Positions 35,743 to 48,714 of a stretch of DNA of 64,000 nucleotides are shown in pieces. The number at the start of each line of letters is the position of its first letter. The first letter of the stretch is position 1. The stretch lies in contig CM039504.1 of the NCBI GenBank assembly GCA_022432975.1, forward strand, positions 1,213,459 through 1,277,458. Reading direction: 5' to 3'. Source of the stretch: Begonia masoniana (lineage: Eukaryota; Streptophyta; Magnoliopsida; Cucurbitales; Begoniaceae). A model generated the notes under the pieces. The model was not told the origin of the DNA. It searched no databases and saw only the letters and a program-made list of their open reading frames with translations. The position numbers and the translations under genes are program-made.

Positions 35743-38023
35743 ATGGCAAAGTTCAGGGAGAGGACGGAAGATTTTAAAGATGTTGTCCGCCATACTGCTC
35801 TGATATTAGGATATAATGAGGTTGGTATCTCTTAGAAAGACAAGTCTTACTCATAATATGATGATATGCGCTGAATTGTTGATCGTGATATTTTAAGAAG
35901 TCATTAGAATTATGGGGTTGTAACTTAAAAGCATTTGAAAATGGAATCGTTTTGTTTAGATTCACTAGCATTCTACTCTTTAAGAATGAAGTCCAAGCGT
36001 AGGATAATGTAGCTTGATATTCTTGCTTGGGAAATAGTTGATAGTAATATTTGGTATGAATTTCTGCAAAGGAGTTGAAATGTTCCTCAATCCTTTGGAC
36101 ACCGTATTTACTCATTTGTAATGGTATTTTATTATGTCACTTTGGTTGGCAATGCGACATAAATGAATAGATTGCATTTGTACTAATATTCTGCTATTGG
36201 TTTTAGTCCAAATTAGCAGCCATTATGGCATCTTTCATAATTCAGAAACCTCGACAAAGATCACCATTCATGAAAGCTGGATTAAAAACGGTAGATTCCT
36301 CACTACCACCTCAATGTTTTCATGTTTATGATACTTTCATTTCTTGTTTCATTTTTTGCTGACCCGTGTTTAGCTTGAAAGCATTGGGGCTTTGGAGCAG
36401 TTCATGTTAAAACATAAGAAAGATTATGTAGATTTGCATCGTACAACAGAAAAGGAGAGAGACAGCATTGAGCATGAAGTAAATTCTCAGTTTGTCAACT
36501 AATTAGCTTATTTTATATGCTCTAAACTTTATAATTCTAATGGAAACAACATATGTCATTGTTCTTACTTATAGCAAGTATGGGTTTAATACGTGCAGGT
36601 TAGTGCTTTTATCAAAGAATGCCAAGAACAAATCAATATTCTTAAAAATAGCATAAACGATGAGGAAGTGCACTCAAAAGGCTGGCTTGGAGTTAAGACT
36701 GAAGAATCTAATGCTGACACTGTGGCACACAAACATGGGGTGGTATGATTATTCTTATTACAATTTTCTATTTGATTTAACTGATTCAAGGAATGCAATT
36801 TTTTTCTAGTCAACACCTCCTTATTATGTGCCTGTCAGCTGAGTAAAATTAAAGGCTAACTTGGATTAGCAGTAAACTAGGTTGCTATACATACTGGTCG
36901 TGATTTTTCCACCGATTTCTGCCAGATTTTATCACTTGTTCACCGTAGTTTTGGTGGAGATGGGACTAAGATCTTTGATGATCTTTATTTCCTTATCTGG
37001 TGAAAAATTGCTGCTTTTCCAGATGTTAATTATTTTGTTGGGTTATATTCTTTTCTTTATGTTTCATGTCATTTTACCTTAATTTCTGAATATGTAAGTT
37101 TAGCAGAATAATTTTCTCTGCATAATCTTCTTCAAGGCAGGTTCTAATTCTGAGTGAGAGACTCCATTCCGTTACATCGCAATTTGATAATTTAAGAGCT
37201 ATTCGCTTCCAAGATATCATTAATAAAGCAATGCCAAGACGAAAACCCAAACGGATCACCAATAAAATCTCTTCAAATGCCTCTAACTCAGAAGTCTCTG
37301 AGATGATGAGACAGCCGGAGGATTATGAACCTGAGCCTCTAAGAGTTCAGCAGGAACTCTTGAATGACGAAACACGGGCACTTCAGGTATACAATTGAGC
37401 ACTCCTTCCTATTTTAATACCAATATTTTGGGCAGCATGAAACTAAAGCTTTTTTTCCTGAATATGCAGGCAGAGTTAACTAGTCTTCTCAGTGCAGTTC
37501 ATGAAACTGAAACAAAAATGGTGGAAATGTCTGCTTTGAATCACCTCATGTCTACTCATGTTTTGCATCAGGCACAACAAATAGAACAACTTTATGATCA
37601 GGTCAGGGTGTTCATAATTTCATTAATTTTATGCCTTTGTCGTGAGAAAAAAAATCCTTATATTTCCATTAATGATTTGATCACTCAATCAAAAAAAGCC
37701 TAAAACTTAGATTCGATATCTTTTCTTCACCATAGAACTAAAAAATGCATTCACTGAGTTATGTTGGAAGAAACGATCTTTACTTTTTCTTACTTTCTGG
37801 TAACTGATTTCGTCGGAGATTTTGAGTTGGGAAAGTCGTTCGACACCAGAATATCTCATTTTTTAACCAAAATATTCAGGCAGTTGAAGCGACGACGAAC
37901 GTTGAACTCGGAAACAAGCAGCTTTCCCAAGCTATCCAGCGAAATAGCGGCAGCAGAACTTTCCTTCTGCTTTTTCTAGTAGTACTTACTTTCTCGGTCC
38001 TTTTTCTTGATTGGTACAGTTGA
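35743..38023 (+). CDS. SYP81: Syntaxin-81 (Qa-SNARE, Ufe1/syntaxin-18 type)
   Basis: An ER Qa-SNARE that takes part in retrograde Golgi-to-ER fusion. Seven exons: 35743-35820, 36207-36290, 36374-36478, 36599-36742, 37141-37386, 37470-37601 and 37880-38023. All are in frame with GT-AG borders, giving 310 residues, the usual SYP81 size. It starts MAKFRERTEDFKDVVRHTA. Further landmarks are SFIIQKPRQRSPF, FMLKHKKDYVDLHRTTEKER, KGWLG, VLILSERLHSVTSQFDNLR and FQDIINKAMPRRKPKR. The SNARE helix is split over the last exons (TKMVEMSALNHLMSTHVLHQ, QIEQLYDQAVEAT, NVELGNKQLSQAI). A C-terminal membrane anchor (RTFLLLFLVVLTFSVLFLDW) follows. An acceptor-like ttcag precedes the ATG, pointing to a leader intron. 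No defects are seen. Confidence 0.96.
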
Positions 38024-38532
38024 TTACAGATTCCGTTGTTCACTCATCACAGGAGTAGCCAAAACTTTGAAATTTTCTTCTTGTTGCTTTTACACAAAAA
38101 GAAATGGGAGAATACTAGATATTGTATTTATTTATATTCAAATTATTTCACTAAATTAGCCAAACTTTTCGAAGAGACTGATATTATGTATGCTAAACTG
38201 CAATTGATGTACTGAGCCTCGTTGGTGAGAGTGGATGAGCTCAAAGCCATGGAGAATAAAATAATGAGAGAAGAATAGAAATGATAATGTACCAAAATAG
38301 CCTAAAAGCTACAAAAATGGTAAGTAAAGTCACTTGAATGTGTCAATTTTGACAGAAACTTATGTATGACCAAAACCTATAGACAACAAAATCTAATATT
38401 TTTATATATGTCTATGTCTAGTCTGTCATCACCTTCTTCAGTTTAACCATAGTTTATCTTTATGTCGTTTTCACCTGCTATTTACAGCTTCACCGTAAAA
38501 ATCACCTTCAACCCATCGATGCGGACAACAAA

Positions 38533-41154
38533 TCAGGAAGCTTTCCGGCCAGGATCTTTCCGATCGGACCTTCTGCAAATGCAACCGGGAAAAGGGTTGG
38601 CGTAGAAATTCTCCTCCTCTTTCGGCAATTGTTTCGGGCTTCTCTCGTATGGCGAGCCATTTCTATTCTCGTGAATTTTCTTGACTCTGCTCGAAAATTC
38701 CTCCTGGCTCATCTCCCCTCTATCCATCTTATCGATCAGCTTCACGAATTTCAACCTGAAACCCCATAATCGCAGTATTCTCGTTTAGAAAGATGTTAAT
38801 TTTCTCGAGAAAGTGAGTAAAATTCAGATTACCTATCTGGGCTGATGGTTTTCCGAAAGCCTTCGAATCTTCTGTGGCCTTGAACAGCTTTCGCCATGTT
38901 TCCGTCGTAAGTATAAATGAAAACATCACTCTCCAAGGCTACCACGTAATCAATGGCGGCCAGTCGATTCTGACAGAGCTTGAAACTCTCCAGTTCCTCC
39001 TCTGTTGCAAGAGTTGAATGGGTGTAAACATTCGGATACTTTTCTTTCAATGAATTAATCCCGTTTTCTCCATAAATTTCTCCTGCAACGATATAGATGT
39101 TCGTCTCAGAAGGATACCCAATGGCTTCGAGAAAAACTCCAATTTCTCTTGGAGTCATCGGGCATGATCCTTCAAGCCTCTGCTGGATTCCATTTATGTC
39201 TTTCACTTTCCAGTGCGCTACTTGATCTCTCATTTTCTTCAGCTCTTCGTCCTCTTTCTTCGTCAGATTATGATTGCATCCCGTAAAAGCCAGCATGTCC
39301 TTTTCATACCTGCAAAGTTCCAAACTTAGAAACATTCATAGAATCAATTAACTTTGATTCTCTCAATCGAAATCAGATACCAAACAAAATCTGCGATTTG
39401 TGCAAGTATTCCTCTGAATTTAGATGGTATTAAGAATTAATGGGTGCAAGTTATGATGATCCATACAGTGGTTGAAATAGCTTTGAATCCTAGAGTGTCT
39501 ATAAAGATTGTTGATTTATTTAGATACCTTAAATGGAGAGCTATGAATGGTTTGCCATTACTCCTCAGTCTCTCTGCCAACTTGTGACCGAGTTCTTCGA
39601 TAGCCGGAGAGAATTTCAGACCCTCGTACATTGCTCGGCATCGGAGTTTTTGGATCGGAATGGCGACGTTGTTAGCAAGTCGAGAATCGGAATGGGTGAA
39701 GTGGACAACTTTGTGTTTTTTAAGCTTCGAAGCCATCGTCCCTCTGTAATAACTTGCCTGAATTGTTTTAAAAAAAATTCTACCATCAACTTGGAATTTA
39801 CATCTAAAACACGAGGAAGACAAATCAATACCTTAGACCAAGAAATTGGAGCCATTTTCAAGGGTTTCAATTTCTTGAGCTCCAGTGGAAGATCTTCTTC
39901 TATGTGGATATCATCTTTTAAGACTTGCACGTAATTTTTCCAATTGAAAATGTCTTTAAAGTCGCTGATCATCAACCAACCAACAGGGTTTAAATAAAAT
40001 ACAACCTCGAAAGCATATATAAACAAATAAAAAAGCTGTCACCTTTTATCAGTCCAGAAGGAAGTTTTATCCAAACTAGGAAAAACAAGAGTTGCATTCA
40101 TGAGTTTTGCTATGGCAACCATGTCACTAATCTGCAAATATTCACTAACTTCTTCTGAATCATATTCATCTTATGAACCCTAAAATAATTCAGCAGTATA
40201 TTTAAAAACCTAGAGCACTGTGCAACTCACTTACCCCAGTTTTCATTTGATTCAATCCACCATTTGCATGGACTAGAATATACCCATTTGTGGCACTTCC
40301 ATTCCCTATAAAATTTTCAAAAAAAATATATTATTTAAAAAGAAAAATAAAAGATTAATTGACTAAAAAACTGAACAATCAAAAGCTAATAGAATTACTG
40401 ATGTCCTTCTGTTTTCGATCAATGCATTTGTAGTAGTCATAGCTGTCTGGCTGCATCCAAATCTTAGGAGGAGTTGTAAAGCGACGAATGCTTGCAGGCT
40501 ATTCATGGAATTACATAAGAATTAGTGCTAAAACATGGTTAATTACAGTAAAACTACACCACAATAGCCATGCCCGTAGCTTGATAAAACGAGCAGAAAA
40601 GGAAAAAAATCAGTAAAAAAGAGTTTGATCATAGACTTACTATTAAATGGATTAAAAGGAAAAACAAAATAATAATGGAAAAAGTTTCTTTGAACGATTT
40701 CTAAAGTCTAGATGCACTATTTTAGAAACAGTTAATGAAACAAGTTTGATATTTTATGAACTCGATGGACATCACTGCCGATCATAGTGAATTAGAATCT
40801 TACCAGAAACTTTTCCGGCGACAATCCTTGCTCTTTGACGGCGTTCAGAGTTTCGTCCACAATCATTGGTCGGATGAAATCGCCATGGTCCATTGTTATA
40901 TCATGACATTTCGAAATCAGAAGTAGCTTCGTAATAGAAGACATAACTCCAAGCAACATCAAGCAAGCAATCACCACCCAGCGACCACGTCGAAACATAG
41001 CCGGCAAGCTCTGAACTTTCCGGTCAAAGAATCCTCGGATTTTCAAGTCCGTCCGTTCAGCGTCTTTTCCATCAACGATGTCGATTATTCTTCTCCTCGT
41101 CATGGACAGAAAAAGAAAAACCTGGATAAACCTGGCCTGCACAGAGTTTTTCAC
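38533..41154 (-). CDS. GDP-fucose protein O-fucosyltransferase family protein
   Basis: Plant O-FUT family (PF10250), a type II Golgi membrane enzyme. Most members have no proven substrate. Eight exons on the minus strand: 41154-40804, 40498-40399, 40305-40235, 40131-40043, 39964-39832, 39757-39528, 39309-38833 and 38755-38533, giving 557 residues. An in-frame ATG at 41103 ([10 protein letters not shown]) would give 540 residues and is equally plausible. The membrane anchor [20 protein letters not shown] is near residue 80. Landmarks: [71 protein letters not shown] (conserved HLR-x-E), [40 protein letters not shown] and [14 protein letters not shown]. The acidic/basic tail ends with a cysteine-containing segment. 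All junctions keep frame. Confidence 0.93.
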
Positions 41155-42595
41155 ATTGTTGGAAAATTAAAAGAGACGATATCAAAAGATAAAAAGAATT
41201 GTTTTTTCTTTTTTGATATTATGAAGAAGAAGAAGAAGAGATAGAGACATGAGGCAAGATGAAAGGGAATGGTAACTGTTTTTCTTCTCCTCGGCTATCT
41301 TTTTCGTCTATTTGCGATTTCAATGGGCGTGGGATATCTGCAGAGCGAATTATAAGGAGAAGAAGGGACAAAGGCAAGAGCCTTCTGAAAATTCAAAGAA
41401 AAGAATGGAGTTCCTATTTATTTAGAGCTACAGCTCTCTAGGTCATCATTCTCACTTTCTATACTTGTTTTTTCAGATCTACGTTAATAAAATAATAATA
41501 TTTTTATTCTTAAGTTCTAAAAATTCCAGATTAAATTAGTTTAATTATTTCTTAAATATAAGATAAGTGGATTTTAAACTCTTAGTTAATTTGTAAATTA
41601 TTAAATATTACGTAAGATAACAAACCACCAAGATTTTGGTATCTAATTTAAAATTTGAAAATATACTACTACAAATTATAACGAACTGATAAGTAAGTTT
41701 AATTTTGTAAAATATTCTCTCAAGTCTTGTTTTTTTCATGAAAAAAAATCTTTGTAGTTCCCAATTTTATTTTATCCTTAAATTTAACGAAAAAAATCAC
41801 CCATTTTATTACAGAAGATGTTGATTCGCCGTTACTTTTTTTGGAAGACGATGAGAGAAGAGACTAGAGCAACTGGGCAGAGCTTGCTGTTGAAGAAGAA
41901 GATCCTTCTCAGAGTTTGAAATTGGGGATTATAACGTGCTACTAATGGATTTATTTGGTATCTGTGATAGTCTATCATGTGAAAGTAACGACGACCCAAA
42001 ATTTTATTAATTACGATGACTCAGTATATACTAGTGGGGGTACACAATCTCACATCGCTTAAAAAAGTTAAAATTGAGTACTTTACGTTTATCATTTCCT
42101 ATAAAATTTATGCATTTTAGCATATTGTATTTATCATATACGACTTAATATTTTAGAGAATATATTGCTATCTAATTATCTTTGAAAATTAGTATTTTTG
42201 AACGTTTATATTTGTCCACAAAATAGTCATAATTGAAAAAAAGAAGTTAGATTGGGAAAGAATGTCGCTTTATTGAACGAGGCAAAGATTGTAGACTAGA
42301 TTCATTTCTACGTGACTCATGAAAGAAGACAGTGAATGCCTCCGGTTAGCATATTCTTAGAGAACATCACAAGCTAAACAAGAACACAAGCTTATTACTT
42401 CCAATCTTCGTCATCTTAAGTTTTTCGACAACTTAGTGTTTCCATGGAAGTAAAGGACTTCACTGGATTTAGTCTTTTCGAAAATCTACGAAGACGCCGG
42501 AGTCACCTGGCCCTGCTTCCCTGTCGTTCTCCGGCTACACTTTAGCAACTGATTCCCCCCACAACTGCGCTCTCTCTCTATCTCTCTCTTCTTCA
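41155..42595. other. Upstream region of the O-fucosyltransferase gene, no gene seen
   Basis: AT-rich. No coding sequence recognised between the O-fucosyltransferase start and the orphan exon at 42596. Confidence 0.55.
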
Positions 42596-42800
42596 ATGGC
42601 CGGAGTTTCTTTAGTTTCGTCTGTAACGTTAACGACCTTTAATGGTACGCTCCCCATCACTCTTCTTCTCCGGGCACGCGCTTCTTCAAGAAAGTACGGG
42701 ATTGTAAAGCTTCGAACCAGAAGCTTTGAGGTTGCTTCAATGGCAGATGGAGACGGAGGACTTTCAAAACCTCTACCTCTCTCGTGGCCGTGCAAAGAGG
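42596..42800 (+). pseudogene. Orphan first exon with chloroplast-type N-terminus
   Basis: The frame starts MAGVSLVSSVTLTTFNGTLP after a CT-rich leader, is rich in Ser, Thr and Arg like a plastid transit peptide, and continues VASMADGDGGLSKPLPLSW. A donor-like gag/gtctgt lies at 42799-42802. I could not find following exons before the next gene (leader at about 43440), so this looks like a gene cut off after exon 1 or an abandoned promoter and exon. The parent family is not recognised, and an intact but very short gene is also possible. Confidence 0.35.
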
Positions 42801-42840
42801 TCTGTATTTTAAATGCTCTACTCTACGTTACGATTTGACT

Positions 42841-43440
42841 GACTGCCAAACACGAAAAAAAGAGTGCGTTGAGTAAGAAGCCCACTTTCTCGAAAAGTTT
42901 GGCAAGGGAGGTCGATGAGTTAAGAAACCACAAATCTAAGTCAACAAGGACGGATCCATTGACTAAACATTTAATTGAATACCATAAATTAAGAGTGACT
43001 AATAAATCTAACGGGGGTCCCACTCCGCAACATGTCTAACAATGTTGTGGCACTTCCACATGCACGCACTTGATTGGTGCGTAATCATAAATGCAGTCTA
43101 AATAATACATGTAGTTTAGGCGGCGTTTGGAGTTGCCTAATTGCTGCACTTGTTGGTTGCCTTGCGTTGAATTTCAATTGCCCACGATCCAAACGCTTCC
43201 TTAATTAATTACAACGTATAATGCATACTCTTCCCCACGTCTCCCTTGCTTGAATTTTTAAATCTTGGGTTAAGCTCGTATTAATTACCAAATTAGATAA
43301 TTTCTCTTGTTAATTACCTACGTCTATCTACTGCATTGACATTTGAAGAGCAGAAAAAATAAAAATAAAAATAAATAAATAATTAAACAATTATTGAAAA
43401 ATAAATTAGATAAGCGGAAAATGATTTACGAAAGTCGATA
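42841..43440. other. Intergenic, no gene seen
   Basis: AT-rich DNA between the orphan exon and the CT-rich leader of the transporter gene. Confidence 0.5.
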
Positions 43441-43880
43441 CGCGTCCACCTCCTCCTCTCTCTGCTTTAAAACTCTCTCTTTCTTCTTCGATCAGCAGAG
43501 GGGCAGAGACATTCCTCGTCGGTTATCCTCTTATTTTCACCAGTTTACGATTTGACGCTGACCCTTTTTCGTTCTGTCTGATTCATTTCCTGTCTTTGGC
43601 GCCTGTAGCTTTTGATTTTTCTGTTTCTGGGTGGCTGCAATTCGATTTCCGTTTGTTGTTTGTTCCGACCATGAATCTGGGTTGTCAGATCCATGGAGTG
43701 GGAATCCATTTTTCTGTTTGATTTCTCTCTATGTATTCTTCGTTTTCGCCAATTTCAGATCTTTGCTCGCCTTGTAGCTAACAGATCCATGTTGTCCTTC
43801 TAGTGTGCCTCGTCTTACCTCACCTCGTTCGTCCATTTCTGTGTAAATCTCAGTCATTGAATCGACCACTGCCTGCAAAA

Positions 43881-45576
43881 ATGAAGAGCACGAGCCGTTT
43901 CTTCACAATCGGGCTGGTCACTGCCTGGTACTCGTCAAATATTGGGGTCCTCTTGCTCAACAAATATTTGCTCAGCAATTATGGCTTCAAGTATCCAATA
44001 TTCCTCACTATGTGCCACATGACCGCTTGCTCGTTGCTCAGCTATATTGCTATTGCTTGGTTGAAGATGGTGCCTATGCAGACAATTCGGTCCCGAGTTC
44101 AATTCATGAAGATCTCGGCTCTTAGCTTTGTCTTCTGCATCTCCGTTGTCTTCGGCAACATTTCACTTCGCTATTTGCCGGTATCTTTCAACCAGGCAAT
44201 TGGTGCGACGACGCCCTTTTTCACCGCGGTTTTTGCTTACTTGATGACCTTGAAGAGGGAGGCTTGGCTTACTTATATAACTCTCATTCCTGTTGTTACT
44301 GGTGTTGTCATTGCAAGCGGGGTAAGAAATTTTACTTTTATGATACAAATTCAACTTCTTCTATAAACCGACAGAAAACTTTGGTTTGTTTTGACGAATC
44401 AGAATGTGGACTTTAGTAATTTATAAGTACTTAAAGATGCAAAATGTGATTCATTAAAGTTTTAGATGATTGTTTCTTCAATTCAACAATACCAGGAATG
44501 ACTATTGGGGGTGAGATCTTATGCTTTATTAGATGGAGTTTAATTTGTTGTTGGCAAAAGCTTATAAATTTAGAGCTACATGATGGAATATAATTTGAAA
44601 TCATTCGAGACATATGATTTGGGACGAGAGTTTAAGATAGACATTGATTTAGCTGAGTTCAATGCCACTCATCGGATATACTTGTGTCTGCGCAATTCAA
44701 ATTTAAGGCCACTTAATTCCAGATTCTATGTTTAAGATGTAAGGAATCCTTTTTATGAATGATATCACATAGCCAAACCAGTTGTTTCTGACTTTTTATT
44801 TTTCTCTTTTACATGGCAAAAGGGCGAACCAAGTTTTCATCTATTCGGATTTATAATTTGTGTGGCAGCTACGGCTGCGAGGGCGCTTAAATCCGTGCTT
44901 CAGGGGATTCTTCTTTCTTCAGAAGGGTATGGAGCTTGATAACAAACTAATGATTTGAATTTGTAGTCGAAAATTTCCTTAAATCCTTTTGCAAAATGGT
45001 GATGGTTTTGAGATCTTATCAGGGAGAAGCTGAATTCCATGAATCTCCTTCTGTACATGGCTCCAATAGCCGTGGTTTTCCTTCTTCCTGCAACGCTTAT
45101 TATGGAAAAGAACGTGGTAGGTATTACTCTGGCACTTGCCAGAGATGACATGAAGATTATTTGGTATCTTCTCTTCAACTCAACCTTGGCTTATTTTGTG
45201 AATCTGACCAATTTTTTGGTCACCAAACACACAAGTGCTCTAACTCTCCAGGTATACCTTTCCTTTCAATGCTCTTCTCCATCATTTATCTCATCTTACT
45301 GTCAAATAGCTGATCTATACAGTGAATGACTGGTCCAGACCTGCCTATGTTCATGGTTATATCGAAAAGAGAAAAAGAAATTATCAGCTCCAAGTGCAGA
45401 CTCAAAAACTGGTTTCTGGCTCTTTTCAGGTACTAGGAAATGCAAAAGGGGCAGTTGCTGTCGTAGTTTCGATTTTAATTTTCAGAAATCCGGTTTCTGT
45501 CACCGGAATGTTCGGCTACATGCTGACGGTTCTCGGAGTTATTCTCTATAGTGAAGCCAAGAAAAGAAGTAAATAA
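43881..45576 (+). CDS. Nucleotide-sugar / triose-phosphate-type transporter (NST-TPT family)
   Basis: A Golgi-type antiporter of the drug/metabolite transporter superfamily, closest by eye to the Arabidopsis At3g11320/At5g05820 group. The substrate (probably a nucleotide sugar) is not certain. Four exons, 43881-44321, 44823-44926, 45023-45251 and 45430-45576, are in frame with GT-AG borders and give 306 residues. It starts [19 protein letters not shown]. Landmarks are [126 protein letters not shown] and [16 protein letters not shown]-terminal dilysine-like KKRSK ends the protein. About ten membrane segments are visible. An upstream in-frame ATG at 43803 lacks family similarity and is not used. 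Confidence 0.94.
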
Positions 45577-47160
45577 AAGAAACCGAGCCTCCGGAGTTTT
45601 GTTTTCTCGAAGTTGACCGGCTTTTAGGAATCAATCTCTTATATTTTTCTCCCCATTTTTTTCTTCCCATTTGATGCCTTCAATCCAATATAGATTTTCA
45701 TTTGTATTAGTAAAATCCAGGATTAGTAGAAGGTAGAGATGTTGAAATAAGTGATTGGTTTAAAGGAGACACGCTATTCTTTTCAAAAAGCTCTATAGAG
45801 TTGGACTCGCTACAGTAATTGCTCTGTTTTGAACATGTCTTATATTGATCAATCAATGAGGGACATTCATATACTTTCCCTTTTTTTTTTTTGCTTCTAG
45901 CATGAAATTGTCTATTCTGTGTCTGATCCCACCCAGATTTATTCTTAAGAGCAGCCTAAAACGCGTTGTATTAGGAAAATAAGAGAATCGTTCTTATAAA
46001 TCATGTATTTTTTATTCTCTCAAATGATGTTAAATTGTGCACCTTCACTGAAATGAGTTTAACCATCGCAGAATCTTCATTATCTTTTACATGATGGGTC
46101 ATCACAGTTCTAGACTTGTATGTTGATTTAGAAAAAGTGACGTGTTTAACTATCTTTAAACTTCATTGATCATTCAAATTCAAAGACAGATTAGACTCGG
46201 TTGGACTTTTAGAAGCGAAGCAATTAAATATATAAATTATTGGATGAATAAATATACTATAAATTATATGTATAGAATTATGGATTGATACTCTTTTATT
46301 ATTAAAAACTCGATCACTAACTCAAATAAAATCTCAATCGTAAACTTAAATATTGGGATGCAAAAAGTTGAACATTCATTTTAAATCATTTTAAATTGGT
46401 TTAGAAAATAAGAAACAACAATAATTAAGGGAGAAAAACGTTATATAAATATTTAATATAATAAAATAGGTTGAACTTTGAAGGAAAATGAGAAACTTTT
46501 TTCAGCCTTGCCACCTTTTGTTTTTTTGTCGCCGCGACTCTTCGCCGGCGAAATTTGAAGCTTTTCAGTAAGATTACGGCGTCATCTTCGTCTGTTACAG
46601 GCCGGGTTCACTTGTTCCGCCTCTGAATAAGAGGTACTTTTTTATTTCTCTCATTCTTTATCGACAGTTTCGGCAATTAGTTTTCATCTTCAAAGGCGGA
46701 AATGTTTATTTTTTTTTTGTTTGAATTGTTTCAATTAGGAGCAGGGAATAGATGATTTTCTTAATAGTTTCGTTTGGAACTATAAAATTGATTTGTTTAT
46801 GCTGTTTTTCATGTTTATTGGGTGTGTTTGTTCTGTCAATTATCCGGCTCTCCCACATTTTGGTCTAAAAATTTAGTCTCTGGATCTGGTTGTAGAGTTT
46901 ATCTTCTAAGAAATTAAGTTGTTGAAAGGGCTAACTAAAATCTTAATTTGTATACGTGCTATTGAAAAAAAGAAATCATTCCTTTGTGGCAATTCATCCT
47001 CTAAATAAAGATTTCGCAGAGTTTAATCTGTTCTGCTATCATTGATGTATTTGATTATATGGGTTATTTTAAGTTTTATTCAGGGAAGTGAATAGACGAA
47101 TTCTTATTTTCTACAGGTTTTGATCTTGTTAATGATTCATGTGCAGGATTGAAGTAAATA
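45577..47160. other. 3' flank of the transporter and leader of the next gene
   Basis: AT-rich flank, then at about 46500-46635 a GC-richer stretch that looks like a first leader exon ending aagag/gtactt. A leader intron runs to about 47146, where tgtgcag/gattgaag precedes the next start codon. Confidence 0.5.
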
Positions 47161-48714
47161 ATGTGTAGCTTATTAGCCTTTAAAGCCCATTGGACAGCGG
47201 AGAACCACAAGATATTCGTCGATGTCTGTTTAGAGCAGACATTGCGAGGCAATAAGCCCGGAACACATTTTAATAAGGAGGGGTGGAAGAACATCGTCGA
47301 ATCTTTTCGCAGGAAGTCTGGTTTTAACTATGATAAAAAGCAAATAAAGAATCATTGGGCAGTCACGAAAAAGGAATGGAAAGTCTGGCTCAAGCTCATT
47401 TCTGATGTAAACATGAAATGGGATGGTGATAGTCATACTTTTGGTGCTTCTGAAGAGAATTGGATGAACTATATCGAGGTAGGCCGATTAACTGTACGAT
47501 TTATAATATTTTTCAAATCAAACTACCATTGCTAGTTATGTAATATCAATATTTTTGTTTCAGGAAAACCCTGAAGCTGCACAATTTCGGTATAAAGAAC
47601 TTGAGTTTGCTGATAAATTTGCAATCATCTTTGATATGGCTGTAAATGCCGATACTGGACCACAAGCTCAATGGAAGCGGCAAAATGACAGTTCTACATC
47701 CTCTACTTATTATTCAAAAGACGAAAGCAGAGTAATATTGGATGGGGAAGACGATGAACTATGCGATGCAGATGTATCAAAAAGTACGGTTGTGGTTCAA
47801 GCAGCTCATATCAGGATGATCCCCAGTGAACAAAGCATGTGTAGCTCGTCGATTTTGAAGGGAAAAGTCAACTGGAATCCTTCCATTCACAAAATATTCC
47901 TCGATCTATGCGTAAATGAAACAATTAAGGGTAATAAGCCTGGTACCCATTTTACCAAGGAGGGTTGGAGGAATATTGTCGCCTCATTTGAGCAAAAGAC
48001 TGGTCTAAGATTCGATAGAACTCGATTGAAGAATCATTGGGAAGTGACGAAGCAACAGTGGAGAATCTGGTGCAATCTGCTCGGCTTCTAGTAGTATGAA
48101 ATGGGATCCACATACCAACAAATTCGGCGCAAGTGACGAAGACTGGGCAATTTATTTACAAGTATGTGATATAAGATATCAATTTCTACAATTACTTATA
48201 ACATCAATTTAGATGTGATTTCTCGATGGTAATATTGTTTTGTTTGACGCAGAAACAGCCAGAGGCTGCACATTTTCGCTCGAAAGAACTTCAGTTTACA
48301 GAAGAATTGGAAATTATCTTCAATGAGAAAACTGATATTGGAGAGACAGAACCTCCTATAAAGCGTAAGAAATACAACGATATTTCGATTACACCCACCT
48401 TCCCTCTGGGTTTAGAGAAGCTGGACGAGAAAACAGACCGTGTTCTTGGTGCTTTCAGGTCAAGAGCCAACGAAATAAGTCCAACAGATATCTCTGTAGT
48501 TTCTTCTTCGCAAAGACTTACCTATAGTATTGGAGATTGTATTGAATGTCTTGATGGGATGGAAGAAGTAGAGCAAGGAAGCGACCTCTACTTGTTTGCT
48601 TTAGATATGTTCCTTAAAAAGGATTATAGAGAAATATTCCTACAATTGAAGCAGCCAAGTGTTCGCATTGCATGGCTAAAGCGGCTACAATCTGCCGAAT
48701 TGCCTTACCGTTAG
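47161..48714 (+). pseudogene. Myb/SANT-like domain protein (LIMYB-like), one frameshift
   Basis: A plant protein with two tandem Myb/SANT-like domains (PF12776), the type found in L10-interacting MYB proteins and relatives of transposase-derived DNA-binding proteins. Exons are 47161-47478, 47564-48161 and 48253-48714. Domain 1: HWTAENHKIFVDVCLEQ, RGNKPGTHFNKEGWKNIV, IKNHWAVTKKEWKVW. Domain 2: NWNPSIHKIFLDLCVNE, GNKPGTHFTKEGWRNIV, RLKNHWEVTKQQWRIW. The reading stops at 48091 just after NLLGF. One extra base near 48085-48090 explains this, because the next frame gives SSSMKWDPHTNKFGASDEDW exactly where the family expects it and splices to the last exon (KQPEAAHFRSKELQF to SAELPYR). Corrected, it would be about 458 residues. 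It may be a real lesion or a single-base sequencing error, and the first 318 nt and domain 2 are otherwise well kept. Confidence 0.8.

Noticed and set aside
43803..43880. Upstream start of the nucleotide-sugar-type transporter
   Set aside because: Adds 26 unrelated residues; the family start MK-S at 43881 fits better.
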